This document shows, one piece after another, positions 37,086 to 49,135 of a DNA stretch of 64,000 nucleotides; position 1 is the first letter of the stretch, and every line of letters begins with the position of its first letter. This DNA comes from Bolinopsis microptera (lineage: Eukaryota > Ctenophora > Tentaculata > Lobata > Bolinopsidae), in NCBI RefSeq assembly GCF_026151205.1, contig NC_087083.1, positions 6,240,460 to 6,304,459 of the forward strand, read 5' to 3'. The position numbers and the translations under genes are program-made. A model generated the notes under the pieces. That model had not been told where the DNA came from. It was given only the letters and a program-made list of their open reading frames with translations, and made no database searches.

Positions 37086-40000
37086 GTGTGACGAGACAGC
37101 AAGCGGAACCATAACGTCAAAGAAGAGAACGTTTCTAGCTTTTGTAAACCCTAAAGGAGGCAAAGGTATCGCCAAAAAGATGTGGCTTAACACAGGTAAT
37201 TAATCAATTAATCTTGTACTAAGATGTTTTACTCTTTTATTCCTTAAAATACCTGATATTTTATTGATTCGTCCGGATATATGTGTGACAATAAGGGCTG
37301 GAATTAATGATAGACAGATATACTCGCTGATGATATCCCTACATTAGATATAGATAGTATAGGAATTCTAATTCCTATAAGTTGGGAATGAGGTAATTGT
37401 CTGTTCACAGATCACCCTCTAAAAAACCTACAAGGAAACATTTCCTGTAGATTCTCGGTATATAAGCAACATTTGACAGAGCAAATTGTGGAGTGAGCTA
37501 CGTGCCCAGCCTTGCCAACTCGGTGGATGTCCTTGCTGTACGGCAGTGTTAAACAAGGAACTGAAACCGAGGGGTTCCGTTCAGGCCCTTCACACTTTGT
37601 GTCTGTCTGGTTCTAATATACCGTTACAATAATGACTTTAATATACCCGCTGACTGTATCGGTTGACTAGTTTTATTGTTTTACAATTTACAACTATATA
37701 TTGATTGCTACATTTCCAGTCAAACCGATGCTGGACGTGGCGGGAATAACAAGCGAGGTAGTGTACACTGAGTACAGTGGTCACGCGCGAGATTACGTGC
37801 AGGAGTGTAAAGAGCTCTTCAAGTATTCTGCTATCATGACAGTTTCTGGTAAATACTGCTATTTTGTTTTCTAAATTAAACTCATTAAACTAATTAAATT
37901 ACAACACTACAAATCTATTACTAAATACTGCTATTTTGTTTTCTAAATTAAACTAATTAAACTAATTAAATTACAACACTACAAATCTATTACATGAGGC
38001 TCTAAAGATGTAGTTTATTTACTCAAGCCTACTATTGTGTGTTTCCCTTCATGTCTAAAGGCAACGTAAATTACAGATGTTGTTATGGTGGAATTTGTAA
38101 TTAGTTTACCTCTAGATACTGGAATTATCCCATCGTAGTTTTGATGTAACTACAAGGTTAAAAGCTGCCTAAAATTTGTCTCAATTGGGACAATATGAAG
38201 AAATACTATGATTAACTAATGACCAACTAATAACATGTTGTACGAATATTGTCTAGACTTGTAGAATTGTTTAATGAGTTTATTTGGTTTGAACGGTGTA
38301 ACCCGCTTATAGAGTTATAGGTAAAGTCTAGACTACTTATACTCTTATACTACACTCAGTACATCTATCAGTCATAGTACACAGTACTATGTACACAGTA
38401 CTATGTACACAGTTATATGTAAACAGCAACAGAGTTGAGATGGTTGTGTTTGTGATGCTCGACACGTCATATTGACGTACAATATCCACCCGGTTGTGCA
38501 GAGGTGCAGTACTAGTGCGCGGTGCAGATAAGATAAATCACATATTTCTCATCATACCAAAAATACCTTAACCTTCCTTTATTGAGTTATTGAAAAAGTT
38601 GTGAACATAAGGAGGTCCTGAGAACAAATTCAACAACTGTGACGCCAAGAATTTCGCTTTCTGCAAATTTGTGCTTATTTGATACAAAAGAAACGCCATT
38701 TCGGGACGTGAGGAGAGCTAGGACTCCTCCAACTACATTAAATCAATTCTTTCTGTAACGTCCTCAATAAATGTAATAGAGGGAATAGATTTGTAGTGTT
38801 GTAATTATTGATAATTAATTCAAAACTTTAATTTTACATCTTAACATTCCAGGTGATGGTATTGTATTTGAAGTTTTTAACGGCCTGATGAAACGAGAAG
38901 ATCACGCGGAGGCTATTAAAATACCACTTGCTATCATCCCTGGTGGTTCAGGTAATTAGCTAATTAGCTAATTAGCTAATCAGATAATCAGATAATCAGA
39001 TAATCAGCTAAATTGTTTATTGATTGTTCGACGATTACTAGGTATAAGCAATTACTTGCTTGACGGGGTTTTTGTTACTAGTTTTTGTTACTAGTTCAAC
39101 AAAATCGGCACCCTTCCCAACTAGTAACTAGTTGTGAATGGTTCCGATTTTGCTTTTACTCGCGACATTTAGTCGAGGTTCTAATGTAATATGGATCAAT
39201 AAGAATTGGTTGATCGCTGTCACGCTTCAGAACAAGATAAGGCCAATCTACCCAGTACCCAAGTATATATTATTATCCAAGTATGAACGTGTAGAAAATA
39301 TTTTAATCGCCTCATTGAAATCGTTGATCCAATTATGACATAATTGCTCATTGCTGCTATTCCACGTGGTGAACTTACATGTAAGTTAGCGAGTAACTTC
39401 TTGCACTGAACTAAATGGAACGCGCGAATACTGTGTATTGAAGTTACGCGCCGTAAAACGCGCCTTTTATTATTATATTTATCTGCTAAATAGTAGCATG
39501 TGATTTGTATCGTGATCAAATTACACCTGCTCATCTGTGAGACGCGAGTAGCTGTGTAAGTAAACCATGTGCGCGGATTCCGGACTCACTCGAGCAATTG
39601 AGCAATTAGTGATACTCAGGATCAGTGGGCATTGCCGTTGCAGCTTTTATGAGGGAACAATAAGAATAATAAGTCAATATCCCATTAATAGAAGGATTAT
39701 GACTAAGGGTTACGATTTAGCTCACAGAATTACATTGCAGCCCTAGCACTTGCCAACGATCGAATAATATCACAAGTAGGGATCGCACACAACCTAACTT
39801 TTCACCTAAGATTATTACAGGAAACGGACTATGTGCAGCAATCCTCCATCAGTCCACTGTTCCTGCAACTCTTATGGATGCTGTGTACGTTGCTATTAGG
39901 GGTATTTCCACACCACTGGATATGGTTCGGGTCGAGCAGGTATACTTCAACACACCATTTAAAAAAAAAAGTGAAATTATTTATCAGCTTGAATGGGATT

Positions 40001-43000
40001 TTTATTTAATTTCTCCTCTTGTGTTCTCTAGGTTATTTGCTCTACTCGATTCTGATCTTATCAGATTGTTTAATGCACGCTGACTGAAAAGGCACTATTT
40101 TCTTTCAAAGCCCCTACTACTTTTCTGCATAAAATCATCCGATCCTTGAACGGTCAGTGTATTCTAGAATATTCTAGTCTCTAGAATATTCCAGAATAAT
40201 GGACAGCTCACCATTTTTAAATTCTCGATATCGATATAGGGTGAAAAGGTGATGTGGTCTTTCCAAGCAATTTGTTGGGGGTTTATGAGCTCTATCGACA
40301 TCGAGAGCGAAATGAACAGGTCATATAACAGCTTTATGTAGTTAATCTGATAACCATGGAGACCGATCAAGTCGAATGAATATTTCACATGATCAACTCG
40401 CATGAACAGAAGTCAATCCCCTCATTTATTCGTCTGATCCTTTTTCTTAATTCGTTTGATCCGTGATTTTTAACGTAAACAATGATAAAACTGTCCGGTT
40501 TTGTTCATAAATGATTATAACCATTGATTTTTGACATCAAGCAATCAGCATGATGCTAGCTAGCTGAAATCAACGATCCTGGGTTTTGATCATTTTGATT
40601 GGTGCAAAAACCCTTAAAAGTGGGAAATTCATAAAATACACTTACAGCTTTACAGTACAGCCAATTGACTCATTAAACACTTCAACTGATGAAGCCGAAT
40701 TCTCAAACCTTATCGTTAAGCACCGTCTTGTCCACTCAGGCGAATCCAAATCCTACTTACACCAATACACTAGGCCCCTATTTACACTAGGCCTCTATAG
40801 CTCTATTTACACTAGACCCCTATTTACACTAGACCCCTATTTACACTAGACCCCTATTTACACTAGGCCCCTATTTACACTAGACCCCTATTTACACTAG
40901 ACCCCTATTTACACTAGACCCCTATTTACACTAGGCCCCTATTATACACCCAGCATCTGGATTCGCTTGATTGCTTCAATTTCTCCCGTGTCCCTATCAG
41001 ACGGATTAAGTTATCTTCCCCACACACCACGTGACACACCACGTGACACACCACGTGACACACCACGTGACACACCACGTGATACACCACATGACACACC
41101 ACGTGACACACCACGTGACACACCACATGACACACCACATGACACACCACGTGACACACCACGTGACACAACACATGACACAACACGTGATACAACACGT
41201 GACACATCACATGACACACCACGTGACACAACACGTGACACAACACGTGACACACCACGTGATACACCACATGACACACCACGTGATACACCACATGACA
41301 CATCACGTGTTCCCTATCAAGAAATCTCTGCAGGGAGAAAACGTCATGTGGTCGTTTTTATCTATCGCGTGGGGCATTTTGAGTGCTGTTGATATAGAAA
41401 GCGAAAAAATGAGGTAACTTATTTTGTAAATACTTTTGAGTTATGACGAGAGGTGATCCAAAATCATTGAGCAGTTTTTTCGCCGTTGTCACGTGTTTGC
41501 GCACACGTGACTGTTCGAGTGTTCGTTTTATGTTGATGTTCAGCACTGTGTTTTCCCGCGTTTTTACCACGTGGTTACGATTTGAAACATTTTTTGCATG
41601 GTGTTGCTGCTGATATCTCAATACAACGCTTGATTTTGTTTGCTATTTCGATTTTAAGTCATGAAATTGAAAGTGAATTTAACTTTCATTTGTGACAGCA
41701 GCTGCGGAGGAAAATTTACAGACATCTTCATTTAAATTCTTAACGCTTTTTGTGTCAACAGCATTCAGAATCACATAAACTTTGTATATGTAATAAATGT
41801 AACATGTATATTGTATATTATATGTACAATGTATATATAATGTACGATGTATATTGTATATGTGCTTTATCAGTTCAGTTGATCAGTTTAGTTGATTTGA
41901 TCTCAATAAAATACATGTCTGAACTTTTTGATTTTGGATCATCCTAATGTTTGATTACTCCGTGTTATACTGGGGAAGTTTGTAAATAAACCAACTTGCT
42001 GCCCAGATTGTATTGTTATTAATTAATTGTTGAATTTATTTATATGTTAAACAGGATTAAACATAAATTTGTCAATGAGAGCCCTAACACTCACGTCTTG
42101 ACTATACATCAATAAAAATAAATAAATGAATAAATAATGTGCAAAATAAAAATTTAGAAAATAATTAAAATGACTATGTAAATACACCACGTGACTAAAT
42201 TTTCGCAGGTGGATGGGCGAGGCGAGGTTCACGGTGGAAGCTGTTAAGAAGCTTGTATCTTTCCCTGTTAAGAGTGGTAAAGTTTGGTTTGCACCGGTTG
42301 GAGATGAGCCGGAATCTAAATCGAGTAAATAATGTTTATTGTAATTAAATAAGTAAATTACAAACTTTTCAACGCTGAAAATACATATTATATTGACTTA
42401 CCGGACTTTTTTAACTACGGAGAAATTGCGACTTAAACGACAAACAAACCTAAGCTGGCCCGACGTTGGAACTTTAACTCCATGTTAAGTATCCTGTTAA
42501 ACAGTCTGTAAGATGCTGCTAGTGTTGTAACGGGTGATTACAAAAAAACTTAACTTTTTTCAAATCCTTTTATCAATTCATTTGTGGTCAAAATCGATGA
42601 AACAGTGTTAAAATTTGGACAATTTGAACTCAAATAGTCGATGGCAAACACTTGGAAGCCCCTTGCGGTAGGCACAGAGCAATCTCTTTCTTAATACAGC
42701 CTGAAGTGGCTTGTACATTTTGCTTGGGAATCTTCTTGATGCAAGATCTTATTCTGCGATTCAGAGCTTCTGCATCTCCTGCAATCCAGTTGCGGGCATC
42801 AACTGTTTCATTGATTTTGACCACAAATGAATTTATCGTCCCGATAAAAGGATTTGAAAAAAGTTCATTTTTTGTTTGTTATCACTTGTTACTATCTTAC
42901 TATGAGTTATTAATTCAAGTATTTAATTTAAGTATTAGTTTTTTATTTAATTATTTGATTTAAGTATTAATTTTTTATTCTTAACCCTCCTTCAGCTGTT

Positions 43001-46000
43001 TCGTCCCCCCGACCCGTTCCCCGTCCAAAAAAGATAGAAAAAGACTCGATAATGAATAAATCGAGCACCTCAGTTATTTCAGGAAATCTTGACGTATCTG
43101 GGGACGCGATCGGGTATATAATTTTAAATTTTCAGACTATTTATCCGAAACATGTTTTTATGGGCAAGGTAACACGGGCACTATAGTACGATTTTTCTGT
43201 CACATCTTTAAATCATCGATCATCTTAATTTACTCGAAAATTTATGATGAAGTTGAAGGTGCTGGAATTGGGATACTGTTCCGGCATCGGACGTCACGTG
43301 AGTTGTGGCGTCAGAACTCACGTGACGTCAGAACTCACGTGACGTCAGAACTCACGTGACGTCATGTGTCTAGGACTCAATAAAGAGTAGTTCTATAAAC
43401 CCACCGTCCCCAGGGAAATATTAGACCCTAATTTCGACTTCACGGCTCTTAACGACGTGGATTCAGACTCGGACGGAGACTCGCAAGATATCGACTCTAA
43501 AATACCGGACCGGAGTCGTGTTGTTTCGGAGTCTGTTACTTTACAGGTTTGTTGGTGAATAAATGTGGAGGGGGGGGGGGGGGCCGGGGGGGCAATGTAT
43601 TGGTATTTGGTCGCGGGGGTCTGAGACAATACCAGTATTTATCGATGTTTGATTTGTCATTCTATACTAACAGTCGGAAATCGTTAAAATGTGATATGTA
43701 AGATATCGCTAGCGGCTTACCTAAAGCAGTTCCCACTTAAGGGGGCATACACCAAAACAGTGGTTTGTGCCGTCCAGACCAAATGACCTCATAGGCAGTT
43801 CAGTGACCTTCTAGCGCACCGTTTCCACACAAAAAAAAATCATTTTGAGAATTCCCATTTTTGTAATCGACCATTTCCTGGTTAAGAGTGCAATTTTCGG
43901 AAAAAATTATTTTGTGGTTGAGACGCTATAAGTTAATCATTTCTTGCGGTATCGGGTTGAAATTTTGCTCGCCCTTTATTCACATCTATTTCAATGTGTG
44001 TGTAAAATCTTGATATCGTATCTAAAAAGGCTGGTGTGTTATGAATTTTTAAAGTCAAAAAGCTAAAATTGTCCTTTTCAGGCTTATTTTAACAAAAAGT
44101 CAGTCAGGGAAGATCGGATTGATTTGATGCTTGACATCAAATTGTTCTCTGAATTCTGGCGCAGTTTTTGATGCCCTCAAAAATGTTTTTACTCATTCCC
44201 CTTCAGATCTATTGGACCTCAAAGCCAAACAACAAATTTAGGCACATTTTTCGTTTTTAATATACCTTACAAGACATATTTATGTGGATCATAATTCTGG
44301 GGATCGGAATTATGGGGGAACGAAAATATGGGGATTTTTTTTAGAAATTAAATTGTCGCATTTTCACGCTAAATTATTTCAGAGAAATCAAAATCAGTTT
44401 TTGATGGAATTTTTTTAAATCGTGAAAAACTAAATTAATTAAAAATCATTCTCTTCTTTAAATCGTCTTCATCGTCGTCTCTTTCACCTTGAGTCTGCTC
44501 ACCGGTGTAGTCCCAGGTGTATGCCTCCCTCAACAGGGGTTTGAGCTTGTCAATTAAGTCTCCCCTACTCTTGAATGTGAGACTAAGTTTGACTTCTAAC
44601 CCTCCAGAGGGTATCGGTGATTTTTATACTAAGTAACTTTCTATTTACCTGAGAAATGCGTATCCTTGTCTCACAAAACACGTAAAACAACTTATTTGAC
44701 AAATTCACCTCAAATTAGCCCTATTTAAGCCAATTACATACAAATTAATGTGTGGGATTTTGGAATGGCGGCCACAATTTTGGTAGTACGAAAATATGGG
44801 GATTTTTTCCAAAAATCCCCAAATTTCGTACCATATAAATATGTCTTGTAAGGTATACCGATTTTTCTAAAATTTTGATAGGAATGTGCTAGTGACTTTT
44901 TGAAGGGTGCAAAATAACCGCAACTAGCACATTTATATATGAGTTATGAACAACAAAACACCCTAAAATGCTTCCCTTTGAAGTTATGGGAGAAAATGTG
45001 ATTTTTTGGCTTTGCAGATGAAAAATCACATTTTCTCCCATAACTTCAAGGGAAGCATTTTAGGGTGTTTTGTTGTTCATAACTCATATATAAATGTGCT
45101 AGTTGCGGTTATTTTGCACCCTTCAAAAAGTCACTAGCACATTCCTATCAAAATTTTAGAAAAATCGGTATATATTAAAAACGAAAAATGTGCCTAAATT
45201 TGTTGTTTGGCTTTGAGGTCCAATAGATCTGAAGGGGAATGAGTAAAAACATTTTTGAGGGCATCAAAAACTGCGCCAGAATTCAGAGAACAATTTGATG
45301 TCAAGCATCAAATCAATCCGATCTTCCCTGACTGACTTTTTGTTAAAATAAGCCTGAAAAGGACAATTTTAGCTTTTTGACTTTAAAAATTCATAACACA
45401 CCAGCCTTTTTAGATACGATATCAAGATTTTACACACACATTGAAATAGATGTGAATAAAGGGCGAGCAAAATTTCAACCCGTTACCGCAAGAAATGATT
45501 AACTTATAGCGTCTCAACCACAAAATAATTTTTTCCGAAAATTGCACTCTTAACCAGGAAATGGTCGATTACAAAAATGGGAATTCTCAAAATGATTTTT
45601 TTTTGTGTGGAAACGGTGCGCTAGAAGGTCACTGAACTGCCTATGAGGTCATTAGGTCTGGACAGATTTGGGGTTTGCCCCCTTAATCATTACTAATAAT
45701 TAACTAATTAATGATTAACTTATTACTAATTATAGGAATCTTCTGACACGTGTCAGTGTAAGAAATGTGTCCCAGTACCTGAACTTGATCCCGTAGCTCT
45801 TCAACAAATAACTGATAGTATCGAGAATATTGGGCTGAACAGTGATATACCGGACTCTTGGAAATTGGTGAGATATTGTTTTCTTTCTTGGTTCAAATTT
45901 AATTGATAAATTGGCAGGATATCATTATTAGCTAACTTGGTCTCCAATTGTGATGCGTTTTTCGTACCTAATGTTTACAGAGGATGTTGGGCATTTGATC

Positions 46001-48258
46001 TACGGATTTATCATGGGCCAATCGTACATTTTCTGTCGTGAAATTATGAGAAGCTTGAATAAAATTGATAGAAATATTCTAGCAACTCCCAAAATACAGC
46101 TCACTAACAACTATAAGAGGGGTTCTTGAAACATATTTATAAACATATTTATAAATGATACATCAAGTGATGTCACATTTTAACACCTTTTAACACATTT
46201 TAACACATTTTCACTAACAACTCTTTTACTCCCAGATAGATGGTAAATTCTCAACCATAATGGCGTTCAAGTTAACCCACCTTGCCCTAAAGTTTCAGTG
46301 TGCCAAGAAAATGAAACTAGACTGCGGTTTTGTGCACCTAATGCACTCCCAGGGCCGCTCCAAAAAGGTATGATGACGTCACGTGAGTTGACATCACGTG
46401 ACGTCACAACTCACGTGACGCCACGTGTTTCACGCTCACTCACTCACATTTCCCCGCAGTTAGAGGGAAAGTTCTCCTCGGTAAACGCGTTTTCTCGGAC
46501 CCACCTGACTTCCTCAATCCAAGTAACGGAGCTGGATATGCCGTTAGATTGTGGATATTTGTGGTTTATGTGGTCGGATAGTAATAACGAAGGTTACAAT
46601 AGACAGGTGGGATGAAGCATTGAACGCAGGGTGTCCAGGTACATCTTATTTTAAACACCACCTGGACACCCTGAGTGAACGTGTGTCACTGTTTTTACAA
46701 AGCATGAAAAATGGGATTTCTGCGAGTTTGAAATAAAGCGTTTTGACTTTTGAGTGAAATCAACTCCGGTTTGTGTCAAAGCATCACGGATTTAATTGAA
46801 ACGAGATTGGTTCAAAGCACAACAAATGTTATGTCCGCTGGTTTTATTACAAAGTAAGCATTATTACAAAGTAACCATTATTAAAAAGTAAGCATTATTA
46901 CAAAGAGCAAAGTAAGCATTATTACAAAGTAACCATTATTACAAAGTAAACATTGACGATCAGTTATTTAATATATATAATCACGGAACTTCAGCCAACA
47001 AAGCGGCAAAGCCCCCCTTGTTTATTCTGAGAGTTAGTGTCTGCTGAAGTGTGAGCTGAAATGTCAGTTTTGTGTTCTGCACACTAAAAATGTGGGATTG
47101 AATGTTCGGTGTATGACTTGTGAGTAATGGGTATGTAGATTGTGGGATTAGGACCTGAAATGTGTGTTATCAGTGATCTCAGCATTTGAATGTGAGCTTT
47201 TGTGATCACAATCACTCTTCAGCGCCAAAACGAAATTGTGGTCGATGAATATTGGTTCTAACAGTTTTATGGGATTGTGTATCCGGTCTTCTATCGGTTG
47301 AAATTTCGCTTTCTTCGAAGTTCGAAGGACAATGCACAAAGCACAGTGCACATGGCACAATTTAATGCACTTGATCTATTCCTCTGTTTATCGAATTTAA
47401 AAAACTCATTTGTATAAGGTCTTTATCATCACATCGTTTTTATCATCTTCCCTAAAGCACCCAAATATTTCTAAGTTATTTAGTTTTTGATGCGTTAACC
47501 TCTACAAACCTATATTTTAAAAACCGTATTTTAAATTTTTTTTATTATCTTCAGGATTTTTACCAACTGTTGGTGAATAACTGCACTCCTGAATGTAACG
47601 AAACAAGGACCATTCACTTTGAAAAGGTAGAGAGTTTATCATTGATTTCAAATTGTGGATATCTCTCGATATTCGTGAAATATCATTATTTTTACATAAC
47701 AGTATTTCTAATATCAATCAATTTATCATCCAAAAGTTTGTACTAAGAGTTCTAGCATCAAAAATAGCAATAAATGTAGCATATTACTGGTACTAGAATT
47801 AAGTACCAAAAACCACCCCTGGGTGTATAATGTATATTGTATACTTATAGTTTATACTGTATGCATATTGCATACTGTACTGCATGCAAACATCTCCCTT
47901 CAGATCATTTTAATAATCCTGTTTTTACTTCTAGAGCCCCCACTTGTTAATTATAGTTAATTATAGTTAATTATAATTAATTATAGTTAATCATACTTAA
48001 TTATAGTTAATTATAATTAATTATAGTTAATCATACTTAATTATAGTTAATTATAATTAATTATAGTTATCCAGAGTCCCACTCAGTATTTATCTCACTA
48101 CATTCTCTCTTCAGGTAAGAGCGTTCAGGCTCGAACCAGAGCTCTCGGAATCAGGAGCGTACGTTACTATTGACGGTGAGCTGGTACCGTACGAACCGCT
48201 ACACGCCTGTATATTCAAGGGCATCGCTCGAGTCATCTGCTTACCATTAATGGATTAA
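37086..48258 (+). CDS. SPHK: Sphingosine kinase, catalytic part, 12 constitutive positions
   Basis: Phosphorylates sphingosine to sphingosine-1-phosphate. Exons: 37086-37195, 37720-37848, 38853-38951, 39821-39939, 41334-41413, 42209-42324, 42996-43113, 43414-43546, 45736-45867, then 46236-46367 or 46460-46606, 47555-47626, 48115-48258. Every junction is GT/AG and phases match throughout. Motifs: FVNPKGGKG (nucleotide-binding loop), SGDGIVFEVFNGLM, IPGGSGNGLCAAI, WGILSAVDIESEKMR, RFTVEAVKKL, and C-terminal FRLEPELSESGAYVTIDGEL, the family's final block. An acidic Ser/Asp-rich insert (exons at 42996 and 43414) separates the C-terminal lobe, as in other family members. The start is missing here and is probably supplied by the exon at 19766. 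Introns carry foldback and minisatellite insertions, and a TGACGTCACGTG array follows the stop. Confidence 0.92.
37849..37993. repeat. 71-bp tandem duplication at a kinase donor
   Basis: TAAATACTGCTATTTTGTTT and the following about 50 bp are repeated directly (37849-37921, 37922-37993), starting at the intron donor after 37848. A short inverted piece (ATAGATTTGTAGTGTTGTAA) recurs near 38780. Confidence 0.8.
40775..40941. repeat. 17-bp minisatellite, CCCCTATTTACACTAGA
   Basis: About ten units of CCCCTATTTACACTAGA with A/G variation at the last base, in the kinase intron. Confidence 0.9.
41024..41315. repeat. 12-bp minisatellite built on CACGTG
   Basis: About 23 units of CACACCACGTGA with CATG and ATAC variants. 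It ends about 20 bp before the acceptor of the kinase exon at 41334, so it occupies the place where branch point and polypyrimidine signals would normally be. Confidence 0.92.
43290..43368. repeat. Short array GTCAGAACTCACGTGAC
   Basis: Four units of CTCACGTGACGTCAGAA-type sequence in the kinase intron between the exons at 42996 and 43414. Confidence 0.9.
43741..45682. mobile_element. Second TTAA foldback element
   Basis: Palindromic arms meet near 45010 (ATTTTCTCCCATAACTTCAA and its complement). It begins GGGGGCATACACC, ends TTTGCCCCC, and is flanked by TTAA at 43737-43740 and 45683-45686. Without the nested 589-bp insertion in the left arm it would be about 1350 bp, almost the size of the foldback at 3326-4686, although the arm sequences differ. 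No ORF. It lies in a kinase intron, so the primary transcript should form a hairpin of several hundred base pairs. Confidence 0.88.
44265..44853. mobile_element. Nested TA-flanked MITE in the foldback arm
   Basis: The termini CCTTACAAGACATATTTAT are inverted at 44265 and 44853. The right arm of the foldback reads straight through at the homologous place, showing that one TA was duplicated (TA before 44265 and at 44854-44855). The inner sequence includes ACGAAAATATGGGGATTTTT near the left end and its rough complement near the right. No coding sequence. A TA duplication suggests a Tc1/mariner-type helper. Confidence 0.85.
46236..46367 (+). CDS. SPHK: Sphingosine kinase exon, variant 1 of a duplicated pair
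   Basis: 44 codons, phase 0 on both sides, acceptor CCCAG and donor GTATGA. The peptide runs IDGKFSTIMAFKLTHLALKF, then MKLDCGFVHLMHSQGRSKK. It corresponds to the family segment between the acidic insert and the C-terminal FRLEP block (in human SPHK1, a ...LVLALLHSHL...GVMHLFYV-like stretch). Confidence 0.8.
46372..46432. repeat. CACGTG/TGACGTCA cluster between the two alternative exons
   Basis: Four CACGTG palindromes and a GACGTCACGTGAG unit lie in the 92-bp intron separating the two variant exons, leaving very little other sequence there. Confidence 0.85.
46460..46606 (+). CDS. SPHK: Sphingosine kinase exon, variant 2 of a duplicated pair
   Basis: 49 codons, phase 0 on both sides, acceptor CCGCAG and donor GTGGGA, only 92 bp after variant 1. 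The peptide runs LEGKFSSVNAFSRTHLTSSI, then LDMPLDCGYLWFMWSDSNNE. It aligns with variant 1 at GKFS, AF, THL and LDCG, so it is a tandem exon duplicate. Either variant can be spliced from 45867 to 47555 without changing frame. Confidence 0.75.
46627..46673. other. Perfect 14-bp stem hairpin after variant exon 2
   Basis: CAGGGTGTCCAGGT at 46627-46640 is exactly complementary to 46660-46673, with a 19-base loop. It starts 20 bp after the donor of variant exon 2, where an RNA structure could affect donor use. Confidence 0.7.
46840..46960. repeat. 17-bp array ATTACAAAGTAAGCATT
   Basis: About six to seven units with C/G and A variation in the kinase intron. Confidence 0.85.
47945..48075. repeat. 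AT-rich array TTAATTATAG
   Basis: Repeats of TTAATTATAG, TTAATTATAA and TTAATCATAC before the last kinase exon. Confidence 0.85.
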
Positions 48259-48269
48259 GAGACTTTGTT

Positions 48270-48490
48270 GTGGAAGGTCACGTGGTATGGTGTGTGACGT
48301 CACGTGGTATGGTGTGGGAGGTCACGTGGTATGGTGTGTGACGTCACGTGGTATGGTGTGTGACGTCACGTGGTATGGTGTGTGACGTCACGTGATATGG
48401 TTTGTGACGTCACGTGGTATGGTGTGTGACGTCACGTGGTATGGTGTGTGACGTCACGTGGTATGGTGTGTGACGTCACGTGATATTGAG
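48270..48490. repeat. 22-bp minisatellite with GACGTCACGTGG in the kinase 3' region
   Basis: Nine or ten units of GTGTGACGTCACGTGGTATG-type sequence begin about 12 bp after the stop codon of the kinase gene. Each unit joins a CRE-like TGACGTCA with an E-box-like CACGTG. Confidence 0.92.
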
Positions 48491-48965
48491 TGTGTTTCAC
48501 TTGATTCTGATAGTGATATATTATTGCGTTTATACGTTGTTCATTTGTATTATAATATGTAGTTAAATGTGAACACTTTGTTTATAAAAGCTTTTTACAA
48601 CAGTTTGGTAGCTCAGCTTTTAATTTATAAGTTCGTACTACGAACTTCGTAGTCGCATAATACTATTAACAGCATTATTGATAAAGAGAAATTGATTTTT
48701 TAGGGTTTCCAAATATTGGAAAAATTGTACTGTTTTGGAGTAATATGATGATAATATGTACATAACGATTTTTTTGTAATTGATTAATTAATCAAAAATT
48801 TAATAGTCTTGAATAAAAAGTAACGAGATAAAATTCATTGTGACAGAAAGTTAATTATCAAAATTTGACATCGCCAAGACTAGTTTTATTTAATGATATT
48901 ACTATAATTACTAATATTCAATAATGGTAATCTTTCTTCGCTCTTATGAGTGGGTCGATCATATA

Positions 48966-49133
48966 GTTTGACAGTTGGTGACGAAGTGAGAGTCTCCAGT
49001 CAGTGTTTCAAAACAATTAGTTGTCGACGCGGTTTCAATAACGTTACAATAACTTACATAGTATATAGCTGCAATTTACAATGTTAAAATAAACTATCAA
49101 TACCAGATCTCACTTCGTCACCATCTGTCAAAC
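48966..49133. mobile_element. 168-bp MITE with TA duplication
   Basis: Inverted termini of about 26 bp start GTTTGACAGTTGGTGACGAA (right end GTTTGACAGATGGTGACGAA in complement). TA flanks both ends (48964-48965, 49134-49135). Non-coding; Tc1/mariner-like by duplication. Confidence 0.8.
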
Positions 49134-49135
49134 TA

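Noticed and set aside
41024-41315. CRISPR-like array
   Set aside because: Units are 12 bp with no unique spacers, in an animal intron; it is a minisatellite.
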